A DNA stretch of 64,000 nucleotides from Alloacidobacterium sp035547425 (GCA_035547425.1 DASZUU010000029.1:62001-126000); one strand, 5' to 3'. Numbered from the stretch's first letter, positions 26,842 through 36,420 are shown. Numbers and translations are program-made. The notes: a model not told the origin generated them from the letters alone.

Positions 26842-28653
26842 TTACTTGTCGACGGCAGGTTTTCCTTGCGCCCGGGCTAACATTTGCCTCATAAAAGAAT
26901 CCTGCAGGAATATTTCGAGGTATTTCTTGAGCGCTTCTTCTGCGTCGGCATATTGCTTAAGCTGAATCAGTCGCACTATTAGAGCTTTCTGAAAAACAGG
27001 ATTGAATGGGTCCATGCTGATAGCCTTCTGCAGCAATGGTAGAGAAGCGCCTGCCTGGTTTAAATGCGCCAAAGACTCAGAGAGATCAGCGTACGTCGTT
27101 GCGTCCGTTGACCCGGCTTTTACGGCTTGCTCGAGATGATTTGCGGCGCTTTGAAAGTTGCCTTCTTTTAATTCTTTTCGTCCCAACGCCGCTTGCACCA
27201 GTGAATTCTCCGGTTGTGCTTGTTGCAGTTGGTCGAGCGTTTTCAGATAGGGATCAATATATTCGGGATGATCGGAGGCCAATTCTCCGTATGCTTGCAA
27301 GAGCGTTGGCAGTGGGAGCGCTGCGCCTTCTTCTCCTGGCGCGGGATTGAGATGAATTAAATTGGGCAATGAAGGAAGCGTCTGGTGAAATGTCGCCTCA
27401 GGAAACGGCTCGTCCGGCCGCGCCGGAATGCGATGGTTCGTGGCGCTCGAATGTGAAATTATCCGGATATCGCGTTTTGGCATGTGGCAACCGATGCAGT
27501 TGTCGGCAGGCTTCTCTTGGATTCGAGCAGCAAGAGGAAGCTTACAGCTCTGGCTTGTATGGCAAGCAAGGCATTTGCGATTGAAATAGGCAGGCGCTTC
27601 CGTACCGGAAGGTTCTATATGCGGATCGTGACAGGTGATGCAGCTTAAACGTCCTTTGCTTGCGCGGAAACACTTACTCAACGTCATGGAGTAATAGTGT
27701 TCCGTGTGATCTGCATTCGGAGGATTCTGCGGTGTAGGAGGAATTATGAGGATGGATAGCGTATCATCCAGCGGTTTGCCGGGGAGAATATCCTGATAAG
27801 ATTTTCCCGGTTTTAAGACACGCACATCTCCTGTTTGATGGCAGGCCATGCAAATATTGTCGGCGAGATACGGTGTGAGGTGAGCAGGGTTCACAATATG
27901 GCTGCCCTTATCGCCGTTTTTTATGGCAGCAATATGTGCACTGCCGGGCCCATGGCAATTTTCACAGCCAATGGATGCCTCTCCGAATGGGTTGTTCGAG
28001 TATTGACCATTTGTATGAGGAATAGCGTTAGCTCGCCCACTGTGACAAAAGATACATCCTTCCCGAATGGGGCGATTGAAGCCTGGATCCACTCTTTCAT
28101 ATCCAGGTGAGGGCGCCCATATGCCTGGATGAGAATAATAGGACTGCGGCGCTTGAAAAAGATAACCATTGCGCTGAACGATGGCGCCAAACCCATTGAC
28201 TCCAGCTCCAATCAGCCACTTGATTTCATGCGTGTCGCGGAATATTTCAGAGCCATCAGCGGTCTTCTCGTACTCACTTTGATACAGGTTTCCATCTTGC
28301 ACAAAGGTATCGAAATGACGGTTGGTTTCCTCATTAAAGGTATGTGCCGGGATGGAAATATTCCGCAAAAATTGAGGGGTGAGAGTTGCCGATGTTATGT
28401 GCAGCATTGATTTTCCCATGCTGCTCTTCATGTAGCGCTGATATATCTGCCGGTGGCAAGCTGCGCAACTTTCAGAGCCAACGTAGACAGATGATTGCGC
28501 ATTAGCTTGAAACGCATTCTGGAGAATCGGGCAGAATGCCAAAAGCAAAAGCATCGAGAGTCGAATGGGCAGCGTGTCCGGCGTTTTTCTGATCGTACAG
28601 GTAAGGGCGCTCTGGATTCGCATGGTGCCGGGATTCAAATTCAAGCGATGCAT
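26842..28653 (-). CDS. Secreted heptahaem c-type cytochrome with C-terminal TPRs
   Basis: 603 residues. A hydrophobic stretch, SMLLLLAFCPILQNAFQANA, is the probable signal peptide; the long N-terminal tail suggests that an internal ATG such as 28623 may be the real start. Seven CxxCH haem sites follow in residues about 60-390: CAACH, CIFCH, CENCH, CMACH, CITCH, CLACH and CIGCH. The last 170 residues are TPR repeats (AALGRKELKEGNFQSAANHLEQA). It resembles multihaem cytochromes of the nitrite-reductase/doubled-CxxCH superfamily, but no specific reductase signature can be named. It is divergent from a TonB receptor across 440 bp. Confidence 0.85.
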   Translation of the reverse strand: MHRLNLNPGTMRIQSALTCTIRKTPDTLPIRLSMLLLLAFCPILQNAFQANAQSSVYVGSESCAACHRQIYQRYMKSSMGKSMLHITSATLTPQFLRNISIPAHTFNEETNRHFDTFVQDGNLYQSEYEKTADGSEIFRDTHEIKWLIGAGVNGFGAIVQRNGYLFQAPQSYYSHPGIWAPSPGYERVDPGFNRPIREGCIFCHSGRANAIPHTNGQYSNNPFGEASIGCENCHGPGSAHIAAIKNGDKGSHIVNPAHLTPYLADNICMACHQTGDVRVLKPGKSYQDILPGKPLDDTLSILIIPPTPQNPPNADHTEHYYSMTLSKCFRASKGRLSCITCHDPHIEPSGTEAPAYFNRKCLACHTSQSCKLPLAARIQEKPADNCIGCHMPKRDIRIISHSSATNHRIPARPDEPFPEATFHQTLPSLPNLIHLNPAPGEEGAALPLPTLLQAYGELASDHPEYIDPYLKTLDQLQQAQPENSLVQAALGRKELKEGNFQSAANHLEQAVKAGSTDATTYADLSESLAHLNQAGASLPLLQKAISMDPFNPVFQKALIVRLIQLKQYADAEEALKKYLEIFLQDSFMRQMLARAQGKPAVDK

Positions 28654-28774
28654 TTCGATAGATAAGCCTAAGCGATGACTCCCTAAACGTTATCGCGGCT
28701 CTTCCTCGATGCGCTAGTAGAAATGATCAATCTGCTTTCATTCGGCTAAAGGGATATCTATGCCAATGCTATAT

Positions 28775-28788
28775 TTTAAACGCTTAAA
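28775..28788. promoter_or_regulatory. CG-centred palindrome, operator-like
   Basis: TTTAAACGCTTAAA is a near-perfect palindrome around a central CG, like LacI-family operators. It lies in the 440-bp gap between the cytochrome and the TonB receptor. Confidence 0.3.
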
Positions 28789-28820
28789 CTTAATAAGACC
28801 ATTAAAATTAGCTTCCTTGG

Positions 28821-28841
28821 ATAAGGCCACTGTGGCCTTAT
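28821..28841. repeat. Perfect 10-bp inverted repeat with 1-bp spacer
   Basis: ATAAGGCCAC, one T, then GTGGCCTTAT. It could be an operator or a short hairpin. No T-run strong enough for a terminator follows. Confidence 0.5.
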
Positions 28842-28897
28842 TAATCGCATTGTGAGAGAACAATCACTAGTGTCCATGCAGTCCCTATTCTTACTAG

Positions 28898-28911
28898 TTT
28901 GAGCGCTTATA
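28898..28911. promoter_or_regulatory. Copy 3 of TTTRAGCGCTYATA motif
   Basis: TTTGAGCGCTTATA, a single base from the copy at 20848. It lies 59 bp upstream of a TTGACA box that probably belongs to the TonB receptor promoter. Confidence 0.4.
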
Positions 28912-28969
28912 TGAAATCTAATATTTATTTGATCTGCGAAATCAATGTTCTATTTATGAAAAATTTGTC

Positions 28970-28999
28970 TTGACAGTCACTCTTTCGGTTGAGTACAAG
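28970..28999 (+). promoter_or_regulatory. Candidate promoter of the second TonB receptor
   Basis: TTGACA at 28970-28975 and TACAAG 18 bp downstream. The rest of the 440-bp gap holds only the repeats listed separately. Confidence 0.4.
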
Positions 29000-29094
29000 G
29001 TCAGACTGACCCGCAAAGTGTATGGAAACGAGTCGCAAATCGTTGGCGTGTCAGAACTATGTTCGTTGAGGAATGTTTTTTCGGGAGGAAACAA

Positions 29095-32000
29095 ATGCGT
29101 AGCGCTGTGAGATTGTGTTCATCATTCAAAAGGCTTGCGCGGGCAGGAATCTTCTTAAGTCTTTGGATAGCAGCTGTAAGTTTCGGCCAGCTTTCTACTG
29201 CTTCGCTAAGTGGCAATGCCCGCGATACGAGCGGTGCAGTCATTCCCAATGCAACGATTGTGTTGCGAAACGTGGACACTTCGGTGGAGCGTAGCACTAT
29301 TACAAATAATGCCGGCGATTACGTTTTCCTCAACATATCTCCAGGGCGTTATACCTTGGAAGCAAAGGCCTCCGGCTTCAGCTCACAACAAATTCCAGAA
29401 TTCACGCTTACAGTCGGCCAGTCCGCCACGATGAACTTTACCCTTGGAGTCGGCACGCAGACACAGGTGGTAACTGTAGAAGCCGGCGCACAACAACTTG
29501 ACCTGCGCGGAGCTGATCTTGGCGTGGCCATTGCCACCAAGCAGGTGAATGAGCTGCCATTGAATGGGCGCAATTTTACCCAACTGCTTCAACTCACCCC
29601 CGGCGTAGTGCCGATTATGACTGGTCAGAGCTCGGGCATGCAGAACAGCGGCGGCTTTGGCGCTCCTGTATCGATCGGGGCTGACTATACGTTCCCGGCC
29701 GTGAACGGACAGACCAACCGCAGCAATATGTACCTCATGGATGGTCTCAACAATTACGGGACCATTGAAAGCACCTATGCTGTTCCGCCGATCGTGGATG
29801 CGATCCAGGAATTCAAAGTGGTTTCGCATACAGACAGTCCGGAATTTGGCTCTGTACTTGGCGGCGTCGTCAACGTTGTGACTAAGAGCGGTACCAATGA
29901 CTTCCATGGCTCGGCCTGGGAATATGTGCGCAATACAGTTTTTGACGCGCGCAATTATTTCCTACAGCAGGGGCTGGACAAGCCTGCCTACCATGAGAAT
30001 CAATTCGGCGCATCGATCGGTGGTCCGGTCTGGATCCCAAAACTTTATAACGGAAAGAACAAGACTTTTTTCTTTGGCGCTTATCAGGGTTTCCGCTATT
30101 CCAAGGTACAGGATACGAATTTGCTTGTTCCAACTGACGCACAGTTGGCGGGTGATGAAACGGGCGCATTGCCGATTTACAACCCGTTTACTACGCAATG
30201 CAATGCAAATGGTAACTGCACTCGTGATCCATTTCCCGGCAATCAGATTCCGTCAGGACTAATCGATCAAAAAATGGTGGCATACGCTAAATTTGTATTT
30301 CCGGAGGCTGGAGCATTCTTCAATAACGGCACCGCTAATGCAGTTGATACGACACCTCTTGTTCAAGACCAAAATGAATTCAATGTTCGTATCGATCAAA
30401 ACTTCGGAGCCAAGGATTCAGCATGGTTCCGCTACAGCTTTATCAATAGCCAGGTCACCACTTCAGGCGGATTACCGACACTTCACAACATTCATCCAAT
30501 TCAAGCGCGCGATTGGGGTGGCAGCTATGTGCACGTTTTCAGCCCAAGCCTGATTTTGCAGGGGCAATATGCACGCATCACTGTGTTGGATAACAGTGCT
30601 ACGCGGTTCCTTGCATCGACTGGCGACATATTCAGTCAAGTAGGGTTCAGTAATGATTTTGCAAGCGGTTTTGCCGGCGCCAATGGCGGCGCTCTGATCC
30701 CGAGCCCAGGTATTGCAAATTATTCCAATGGTGGTGAAAGCATTTCGGATACCCCGAAGGCGACAGACAGCCATGAATTTCATGCCTCCCTTACGAAGAT
30801 TATTGGAAATCACGAACTGAAATTTGGCGGTGGATATACCTCGAATAATTTCGAGAGCCCACTTTCTCAGATCGGATTGAATTTTGATGCGATTGGAACG
30901 CAAGACCCGTCCAATCCAAACACCGGCGATTCTTTGTCGGCATTTCTTCTGAACGTTCCTCACCAGGCCAATCGTCGTAATGTGAATGAAACTACGCGTC
31001 CCGGTGGTTTGATGAGCTTCTATGGGCAGGACTCATGGAAGGTGATGCCAAAGCTGTCTCTCAATTTTGGTCTGCGTTATGACTACACCTTCATCCCTCC
31101 ATATGGAAAGGAATCAACTGTAGGTCAGCAGGGTGGTATTGAAACCGGAGACATGGATTTCTCCACCGGCAACTATATTGTGCAGAAGCTTCCTCCTCCA
31201 TGCAGCGTGCGTGGCTTTGCGCCTTGCATCCCTGGTGACGGAACACTCCCGGATCACGTGGTTGTCGACCCCAGAGGAAAGATCGCGCACAATGTAGGGA
31301 CAAATTTTGGACCACGTTTTGGATTCGCTTACTCAGTAGATGACAAGACAGTTGTTCGCGGGGCCTTCGGTATCGTATTCGATAATTGGGCTGCCGTAAC
31401 GCAGATGGCGCAGAACATTGAAGGCGCATGGCCCGACATCGGCCAGCAAATTCAAAATCACCTGAACGAGCCGACAGTGAGTAATCCCAAACCCACTGTG
31501 CAGGCGCAAAATCCGCTGGTTGCGAGCGGCAGTGGATTATTCCCTCCAGCAACTCCATTTACGAACAACACATGGTTCTATGATCCGCATATCAAGAATC
31601 CCTATTCAGAGCAGTGGAACCTTGGTGTACAACGTCAGTTGAATTCATCCACTGCAATTACGGTGAACTATGTGGGCTCGGCTTCGCACCGGACGAATGT
31701 AGGCGGACTCTACAATACCGCAGTAACTCCAGGTCCGGGTGATATCACCAAGCGCCAGCCGTACCCCTATGCCATTCCCATGTACTGGGACCGCAGTGCT
31801 GGTTTCGCTGATTACAATGCCTTGCAGGTGGAATTAAATCGTCGATTCCGCAGCGGATTTTCTTATCAGGTTTCGTACACATGGTCTAAAACCATGACGG
31901 AAGATGACGGTTGGTTTGGTGTGGAAGGCGCGACAGTGCAGGATCCATATAATCCCGCCGGCTCACGCTCCGTATCTGGATTCGATTTGCCGCATGTGCT

Positions 32001-32532
32001 TTCCGTTAACTCGTTGTATGAGGTTCCTGTTGGCCCTGGTAAAAAATTCTCAACAGGGAATCGTTTCTTTGATTACATCCTGGGTAATTGGCAAATCAAT
32101 AATCTCTTTACCGCTCGCTCCGGACAGACCTTTACTCCGGAAATTACCAATGATGATACTGCGACGACCAACACCGGCAATACATTCGTTTATCTGAACA
32201 GAGTTGGCGACCCGACGCCATCCCATAGAACTGCAAGTGAATGGTTCAATACCTCAGCTTTTGCTGTTCCACCGCAATATACCTATGGCAATGCAGGGCG
32301 AAACTCATTGCGATCTCAGAATTATTGGGACCTGACCTCTTCGGTAATTCGTCAGTTTCCCTTCTGGGGCGAACGACGATTTGAGTTTCGCGCAGAGGCA
32401 TTCAACCTGCTAAACCATACCGTGTTTGGCATACCAGGCGGAGACTTGAGTAATAAAACCACTTTCGGCGTGGTGACAGGCACTGCAAATTATCCGCGAG
32501 AACTACAACTCAGCGGTAAGATTGTTTTCTGA
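29095..32532 (+). CDS. TonB-dependent receptor with carboxypeptidase-regulatory domain
   Basis: 1145 residues from the ATG at 29095, chosen for GGGAGGAA just upstream; the frame runs open 12 codons earlier. A signal peptide (LARAGIFLSLWIAAVSFGQ), a CarboxypepD_reg domain (ASLSGNARDTSGAVIPNA, residues about 35-115), a plug (ELPLNGRNFTQLLQLTPGV, NVVTKSGTNDFHGSAWEYVRN) and a barrel ending in LSGKIVF are all present. The ligand cannot be told from the sequence. The gene is divergent from the multihaem cytochrome/TPR pair and shares a CG-centred palindrome with the fucosidase region 8 kb away, which hints at a fucose-containing glycan. Confidence 0.92.
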   Translation: MRSAVRLCSSFKRLARAGIFLSLWIAAVSFGQLSTASLSGNARDTSGAVIPNATIVLRNVDTSVERSTITNNAGDYVFLNISPGRYTLEAKASGFSSQQIPEFTLTVGQSATMNFTLGVGTQTQVVTVEAGAQQLDLRGADLGVAIATKQVNELPLNGRNFTQLLQLTPGVVPIMTGQSSGMQNSGGFGAPVSIGADYTFPAVNGQTNRSNMYLMDGLNNYGTIESTYAVPPIVDAIQEFKVVSHTDSPEFGSVLGGVVNVVTKSGTNDFHGSAWEYVRNTVFDARNYFLQQGLDKPAYHENQFGASIGGPVWIPKLYNGKNKTFFFGAYQGFRYSKVQDTNLLVPTDAQLAGDETGALPIYNPFTTQCNANGNCTRDPFPGNQIPSGLIDQKMVAYAKFVFPEAGAFFNNGTANAVDTTPLVQDQNEFNVRIDQNFGAKDSAWFRYSFINSQVTTSGGLPTLHNIHPIQARDWGGSYVHVFSPSLILQGQYARITVLDNSATRFLASTGDIFSQVGFSNDFASGFAGANGGALIPSPGIANYSNGGESISDTPKATDSHEFHASLTKIIGNHELKFGGGYTSNNFESPLSQIGLNFDAIGTQDPSNPNTGDSLSAFLLNVPHQANRRNVNETTRPGGLMSFYGQDSWKVMPKLSLNFGLRYDYTFIPPYGKESTVGQQGGIETGDMDFSTGNYIVQKLPPPCSVRGFAPCIPGDGTLPDHVVVDPRGKIAHNVGTNFGPRFGFAYSVDDKTVVRGAFGIVFDNWAAVTQMAQNIEGAWPDIGQQIQNHLNEPTVSNPKPTVQAQNPLVASGSGLFPPATPFTNNTWFYDPHIKNPYSEQWNLGVQRQLNSSTAITVNYVGSASHRTNVGGLYNTAVTPGPGDITKRQPYPYAIPMYWDRSAGFADYNALQVELNRRFRSGFSYQVSYTWSKTMTEDDGWFGVEGATVQDPYNPAGSRSVSGFDLPHVLSVNSLYEVPVGPGKKFSTGNRFFDYILGNWQINNLFTARSGQTFTPEITNDDTATTNTGNTFVYLNRVGDPTPSHRTASEWFNTSAFAVPPQYTYGNAGRNSLRSQNYWDLTSSVIRQFPFWGERRFEFRAEAFNLLNHTVFGIPGGDLSNKTTFGVVTGTANYPRELQLSGKIVF

Positions 32533-32593
32533 CCAGGATGGCTGCACACGCAAGAGCTTACATAACTGATTACTTGTGTGGTCTTACCGCAAA

Positions 32594-34042
32594 TCAAGGA
32601 ACATAAAGGTCAACGTAATCGTTGACCTTTATGTTTTCCAGCTGCGATTGGTCGGAAGAAACAGCAAGAATCCTTTTCTGTGCATCGGCTGAAATTCTGC
32701 GGGCGAGATTATTCCTGAATTTTTCCATGAGCAAGGGAATTCCTTCGCTTCTCCGCAGTCTATGACCGATAGGATATTCGACGATAACTTCCGGGAGCGT
32801 GGTGCCGTCATTCAACTCGACGGTGAGAGCATTCGCGATAGATCGTTTTTCGGGGTTGTGATAATCCGCTGTATATTGCGGATTTTCTATGCACGTGATG
32901 CGCGCTCGCAACTCATCGATGCGCTTGCCCGATACAGGATCTTTTGCGACTGCATCATCATAGTCATTTGCGGTCAGCCTTCCGAAGATGAGCGGGATGG
33001 CTACCATGTATTGAATGCAGTGGTCACGGTCGGCAGGATTATTTAATGGTCCCTGCTTATCAATGATGCGAATGCATGCTTCATGAGTGCGGATGGTTAC
33101 GCGCGCAATATCGTCCGCTGTTCTTCCCATAGTGGTAAGCTGCTTGTGCAATGTCATGGCCGCTTCTACTGCGGTCTGGGCATGGAACTCTGCGGGAAAA
33201 GAGATTTTATAGAGCACGTTCTCCATTACGTAGCTGCCATAAGCGCGCTGAAAGCGGAATGGTTCACCTTTAAAGGAGACGTCATAAAAGCCCCAGGTCT
33301 TCGCCGTAAGTACGCTCGGATACCCCATCTCTCCTGTTCTGGCAATCAAGGCCAGTCTCACAGCGCGGGAAGTTGCATCGCCGGCTGCCCAGCTTTTCCG
33401 TGAGCCTGTATTTGGGGCGTGGCGATAAGTTCGAAGCGCTTGCCCATCCACCCACGCAAGTGAGATAGCATTCAGCGTCTGTTCACGTGTGAGCCCGAGA
33501 AGACCGGCTATAACTGCGGTGGATGCCACTTTAACTAATACGACATGATCGAGCCCTACTTTGTTGAAAGAATTCTCCAGCGCGACGCAGCCCTGAATCT
33601 CATGGGCCTTGATCATCGCTGTTAGAACGTCACGCATTGTCAGCTTGCTGCCGTTTCTTGCAAGCCAATCAGCAACGGCAAGAATACCGCCAAGGTTGTC
33701 GCTTGGATGCCCCCATTCAGCCGCGAGCCATGTGTCATTGAAATCGAGCCAGCGAATGATGGTGCCTATATTGAAGGCTGCAGTCACGGGGTCAAGCTCG
33801 AAGCTGGTTCCGGGAACGCGCGCTCCACGCTGCATTGCGAGCCCCGGCACAACGGGGCCTAGCAATTTTGTGCAGGCGGGAAAATCAAGCGCCTGCAAGC
33901 CGCAACCCAGCGTATCGAGAAGGCAATAGCGAGCCGTTTCGTAGGCCAGGTTGCTCTCTATGGTGTAGTTGAGGGCATAATCGGCTATGTCGATGATGAC
34001 CTGATCAAACTCTGGGCGCACATTGGAAATATGGCTGGACAT
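32594..34042 (-). CDS. prpD: 2-methylcitrate dehydratase (MmgE/PrpD family)
   Basis: 482 residues from the ATG at 34042; the open frame to 34171 would overlap prpC by 80 bp and has no family-like N-terminus. Typical PrpD text includes DIADYALNYTIESNLAYETARYCLLDTLGCGLQAL, WLDFNDTWLAAEWGHPSDNLGGILAVADW, and AGDATSRAVRLALIARTGEMGYPSVLTA. It dehydrates 2-methylcitrate to 2-methyl-cis-aconitate in propionyl-CoA breakdown. It is the last gene of the prpB-prpC-prpD operon, 49 bp after prpC. Its final codons form a 15-bp hairpin that also acts as terminator for the opposite gene. Confidence 0.9.
   Translation of the reverse strand: MSSHISNVRPEFDQVIIDIADYALNYTIESNLAYETARYCLLDTLGCGLQALDFPACTKLLGPVVPGLAMQRGARVPGTSFELDPVTAAFNIGTIIRWLDFNDTWLAAEWGHPSDNLGGILAVADWLARNGSKLTMRDVLTAMIKAHEIQGCVALENSFNKVGLDHVVLVKVASTAVIAGLLGLTREQTLNAISLAWVDGQALRTYRHAPNTGSRKSWAAGDATSRAVRLALIARTGEMGYPSVLTAKTWGFYDVSFKGEPFRFQRAYGSYVMENVLYKISFPAEFHAQTAVEAAMTLHKQLTTMGRTADDIARVTIRTHEACIRIIDKQGPLNNPADRDHCIQYMVAIPLIFGRLTANDYDDAVAKDPVSGKRIDELRARITCIENPQYTADYHNPEKRSIANALTVELNDGTTLPEVIVEYPIGHRLRRSEGIPLLMEKFRNNLARRISADAQKRILAVSSDQSQLENIKVNDYVDLYVP
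32601..32634. terminator. Terminator stem inside the 3' end of prpD
   Basis: A perfect 15-bp inverted repeat (ACATAAAGGTCAACG / CGTTGACCTTTATGT) with a TAAT loop is followed by TTT on the plus strand. It would end the TonB-receptor transcript, yet it lies wholly within the last codons of the convergent prpD gene (IKVNDYVDLYV). Confidence 0.75.
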
Positions 34043-34091
34043 GCTGTTTTGCCATCTTTCGTAATTTCTCTTGGCGGTGAAAGCTTTGCTT

Positions 34092-35246
34092 CTAGCTTCG
34101 CTGCTCAATAGGTATGAATGAAAGGTCTTCCGGTCCGGTATAGTTTGCGCTGGGACGAATGATCTTTCCATCCACTCGCTGTTCTATCACATGCGCTGCC
34201 CATCCACTCGTGCGCGCAATCGCAAAAATCGGCGTAAACATCGCAGTGGGAATTCCCATGGTGTAATAACTGACCGCAGAGAACCAATCAAGATTTGGAA
34301 ACATCTTCTTGGTTTCCCACATGACGCTTTCAATGCGCTCGGCGATGGAATAAATTTTCAAATCGCCGGCTGATTGCGACAGATCATGCGCTACTTTCTT
34401 GATGACTACATTTCGAGGATCGGAGATGGTGTAAACAGGGTGCCCGAAGCCGATGATCACTTCTTTTGCGGCCACGCGTGCTCGGATATTGTTTTCTGCT
34501 TCATCAGGAGAGCCATACCGTTCCTGTATTTCAAGAGCCACTTCATTTGCCCCGCCATGTTTTGGTCCTTTAAGTGCTCCAATAGCACCGGCGATAGCAG
34601 AAAACATATCTGATCCGGTTCCTGCGATGACGCGTGCGGTAAATGTTGAAGCATTGAATTCGTGTTCGGCATAAAGGATCAATGATGTGTGCATAGCACG
34701 GATCCATTCTTCTGTAGCCGGCTTCCCATGTAAAAGATGAAGGAAATGTCCGCCGATGGAATCATCGTCCGTCATCGTTTCGATTCGTTCGGCTGTATTT
34801 ACAAAGTGATGCCAGTAAAGCAGCATCGAGCCAAGTGAGGCCATAAGCCGATCTGCAATAGTTCGCGCCGTTTGCGGCGAATATGGTTGCGCTTCAGGTT
34901 CAAGCGTTGCCAGCACGCCTACGCCTACGCGCAGCACGTCCATCGGATGAGCAGTCCTCGGCAATTGCTCCAGCGCTGTACGAACTCCCTCAGGCAAGCC
35001 GCGCAGCGTTCGCAGGCGGCGCTTGTATGCCGCTAGTTCAGCATAAGTCGGAAGCTTGTCGTAAAGCAGAAGGTACGCTACTTCTTCGAATTCGCAATTG
35101 TTTGCGAGATCGAGAATGTCATATCCGCGATAATGCAGATCGTTTCCGCTGCGGCCGACGGTGCACAGTGCCGTATTTCCAGCCGGAACTCCGGAAAGCG
35201 CCACGGACTTTTTGGGTTTAAATCCTGCTGCAGGCTCTGTGCTCAT
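34092..35246 (-). CDS. prpC: 2-methylcitrate synthase
   Basis: 384 residues, of the short citrate-synthase type. Active-site text includes EHEFNASTFTARVIAGTGSD, GALKGPKHGGANEVALE and GFGHPVYTISDPRN, and the C-terminal ANYTGPEDLSFIPIEQR is typical of PrpC proteins. It condenses propionyl-CoA with oxaloacetate. Its ATG overlaps the prpB stop codon by 4 bp. A housekeeping citrate synthase would be longer and would not sit between prpB and prpD. Confidence 0.93.
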   Translation of the reverse strand: MSTEPAAGFKPKKSVALSGVPAGNTALCTVGRSGNDLHYRGYDILDLANNCEFEEVAYLLLYDKLPTYAELAAYKRRLRTLRGLPEGVRTALEQLPRTAHPMDVLRVGVGVLATLEPEAQPYSPQTARTIADRLMASLGSMLLYWHHFVNTAERIETMTDDDSIGGHFLHLLHGKPATEEWIRAMHTSLILYAEHEFNASTFTARVIAGTGSDMFSAIAGAIGALKGPKHGGANEVALEIQERYGSPDEAENNIRARVAAKEVIIGFGHPVYTISDPRNVVIKKVAHDLSQSAGDLKIYSIAERIESVMWETKKMFPNLDWFSAVSYYTMGIPTAMFTPIFAIARTSGWAAHVIEQRVDGKIIRPSANYTGPEDLSFIPIEQRS

Positions 35247-36205
35247 TGTTTCTCCTTTTCCTGCGCGAACAGTTCGTCCAGCTTTTGCTCGAATGCGTAG
35301 TAGCCCAGGTAGTCATATAGCTCTGCACGGGTCTGCATTGTATTAAGCACATTCTTTTGTGTGCCGTCTTGCCGTACAGCTTGATAAACCTTCAGGGCCG
35401 CAGCGTTCATTGCTCGAAATGCCGACAGAGGATATAGCGCAATAGCTACGCCTGCGCTGCGCAGCTCATCGAGAGTGAATAACGGAGTTGCTCCAAACTC
35501 GGTAATGTTGGCAAGCACGGGGACCTGAGTGCGGTCGAAGAATGCCTGATATTGGTTTAACTCTGTCACCGCTTCAGGGAAGACCATATCCGCGCCAGCC
35601 TCTACGCATGCCGCAGCGCGGTCAAGAGCAGCGGATAAGCCTTCACTTGCCAGAGCATCGGTGCGTGCCATGATGACAAAATTTGCATCTGTTCTTGCGT
35701 CGACGGCGGCCTTGATGCGAGCAACCATCTCTTCGCTTGAAACGATTGCCTTGCCTGGCCGATGACCGCAACGTTTTGCCTGCACCTGGTCTTCAATATG
35801 GCAGCCTGCGGCTCCTGCGCGAATCAGAGAGCGTATGGAACGAGCTATCTTGAAAGCGCCGCCAAAGCCGGTGTCGATATCGACCAGTAGAGGCAGAGAA
35901 CATACGGCTGTGATCCTTCGCACATCGACCAGCACATCTTCAAGCTCTGAGATGCCGAGATCCGGAACGCCGAGCGAACCGGCAGCTACGCCTCCGCCTG
36001 AGAGGTAGAGCGCACGATATCCCACACGTTCTGCCATGCGGGCATGATATGCGTTAGTAGCGCCGATGATCTGCAGCGGATGTTCTTCAAGCACGGCAGC
36101 CCGCAAGCCGGCGCCGGGGGAGAAGTTTGTTTGCATTGTGTCTGCTTTTTGTCGAGTTTCCATGAGAACTTGCCATCTTAGCAGGTTCGTTTTGCGATTG
36201 GTCAT
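35243..36205 (-). CDS. prpB: 2-methylisocitrate lyase
   Basis: 320 residues. The isocitrate-lyase/PEP-mutase barrel shows LYLSGGGVAAGSLGVPDLG, VDIDTGFGG, and the signature KRCGHRPGK with the catalytic cysteine. It splits 2-methylisocitrate to pyruvate and succinate. The first ATG (36205) follows AAGAGAA; later ATGs at 36163 and 36136 are possible because the first 20 residues are not conserved in the family. It heads prpBCD and is divergent from a cobalamin-riboswitch leader. Confidence 0.92.
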   Translation of the reverse strand: MTNRKTNLLRWQVLMETRQKADTMQTNFSPGAGLRAAVLEEHPLQIIGATNAYHARMAERVGYRALYLSGGGVAAGSLGVPDLGISELEDVLVDVRRITAVCSLPLLVDIDTGFGGAFKIARSIRSLIRAGAAGCHIEDQVQAKRCGHRPGKAIVSSEEMVARIKAAVDARTDANFVIMARTDALASEGLSAALDRAAACVEAGADMVFPEAVTELNQYQAFFDRTQVPVLANITEFGATPLFTLDELRSAGVAIALYPLSAFRAMNAAALKVYQAVRQDGTQKNVLNTMQTRAELYDYLGYYAFEQKLDELFAQEKEKQ

Positions 36206-36230
36206 CTGTTCTCTTGTAAAATAACCCTTG

Positions 36231-36420
36231 TGCAGGTCAGGCTCTCAGCAAGGAGTCTGTTAAACGGGAAGCCGGTGTGATTCCGGCGCTGTCCCGCAGC
36301 GGTGATGGGAACGAAATGTTGCACGGCATGAGCCACGCACTGTCTTGATCGAGATGGGAAGCGGCAACAAAATAGGTAGCCCAAAGCCCGAATACCGGCC
36401 TGCCGCCACCACCATGGAAG
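36231..36420 (+). ncRNA. Cobalamin (AdoCbl) riboswitch
   Basis: The core consensus is plainly readable: GGGAAGCCGGTG, ATTCCGGCGCTGTCCCGC and AGCGGTGATG in order, a GAGCCACGCACTG segment, and the B12-box-like AGCCCGAATACCGGCCTGCC at 36385-36404. Two short hairpins (36493-36510, CCATGC/GCATGG; 36513-36528, CTATGC/GCATAG) lie between aptamer and metE and may form the expression platform. No strong terminator is seen, so control of translation is possible. Bound cobalamin should turn metE down. Confidence 0.92.

Noticed and set aside
28654..29094. Possible small gene in the 440-bp gap
   Set aside because: No ORF with a start and ribosome-binding site was found; the gap holds only palindromes and a promoter.
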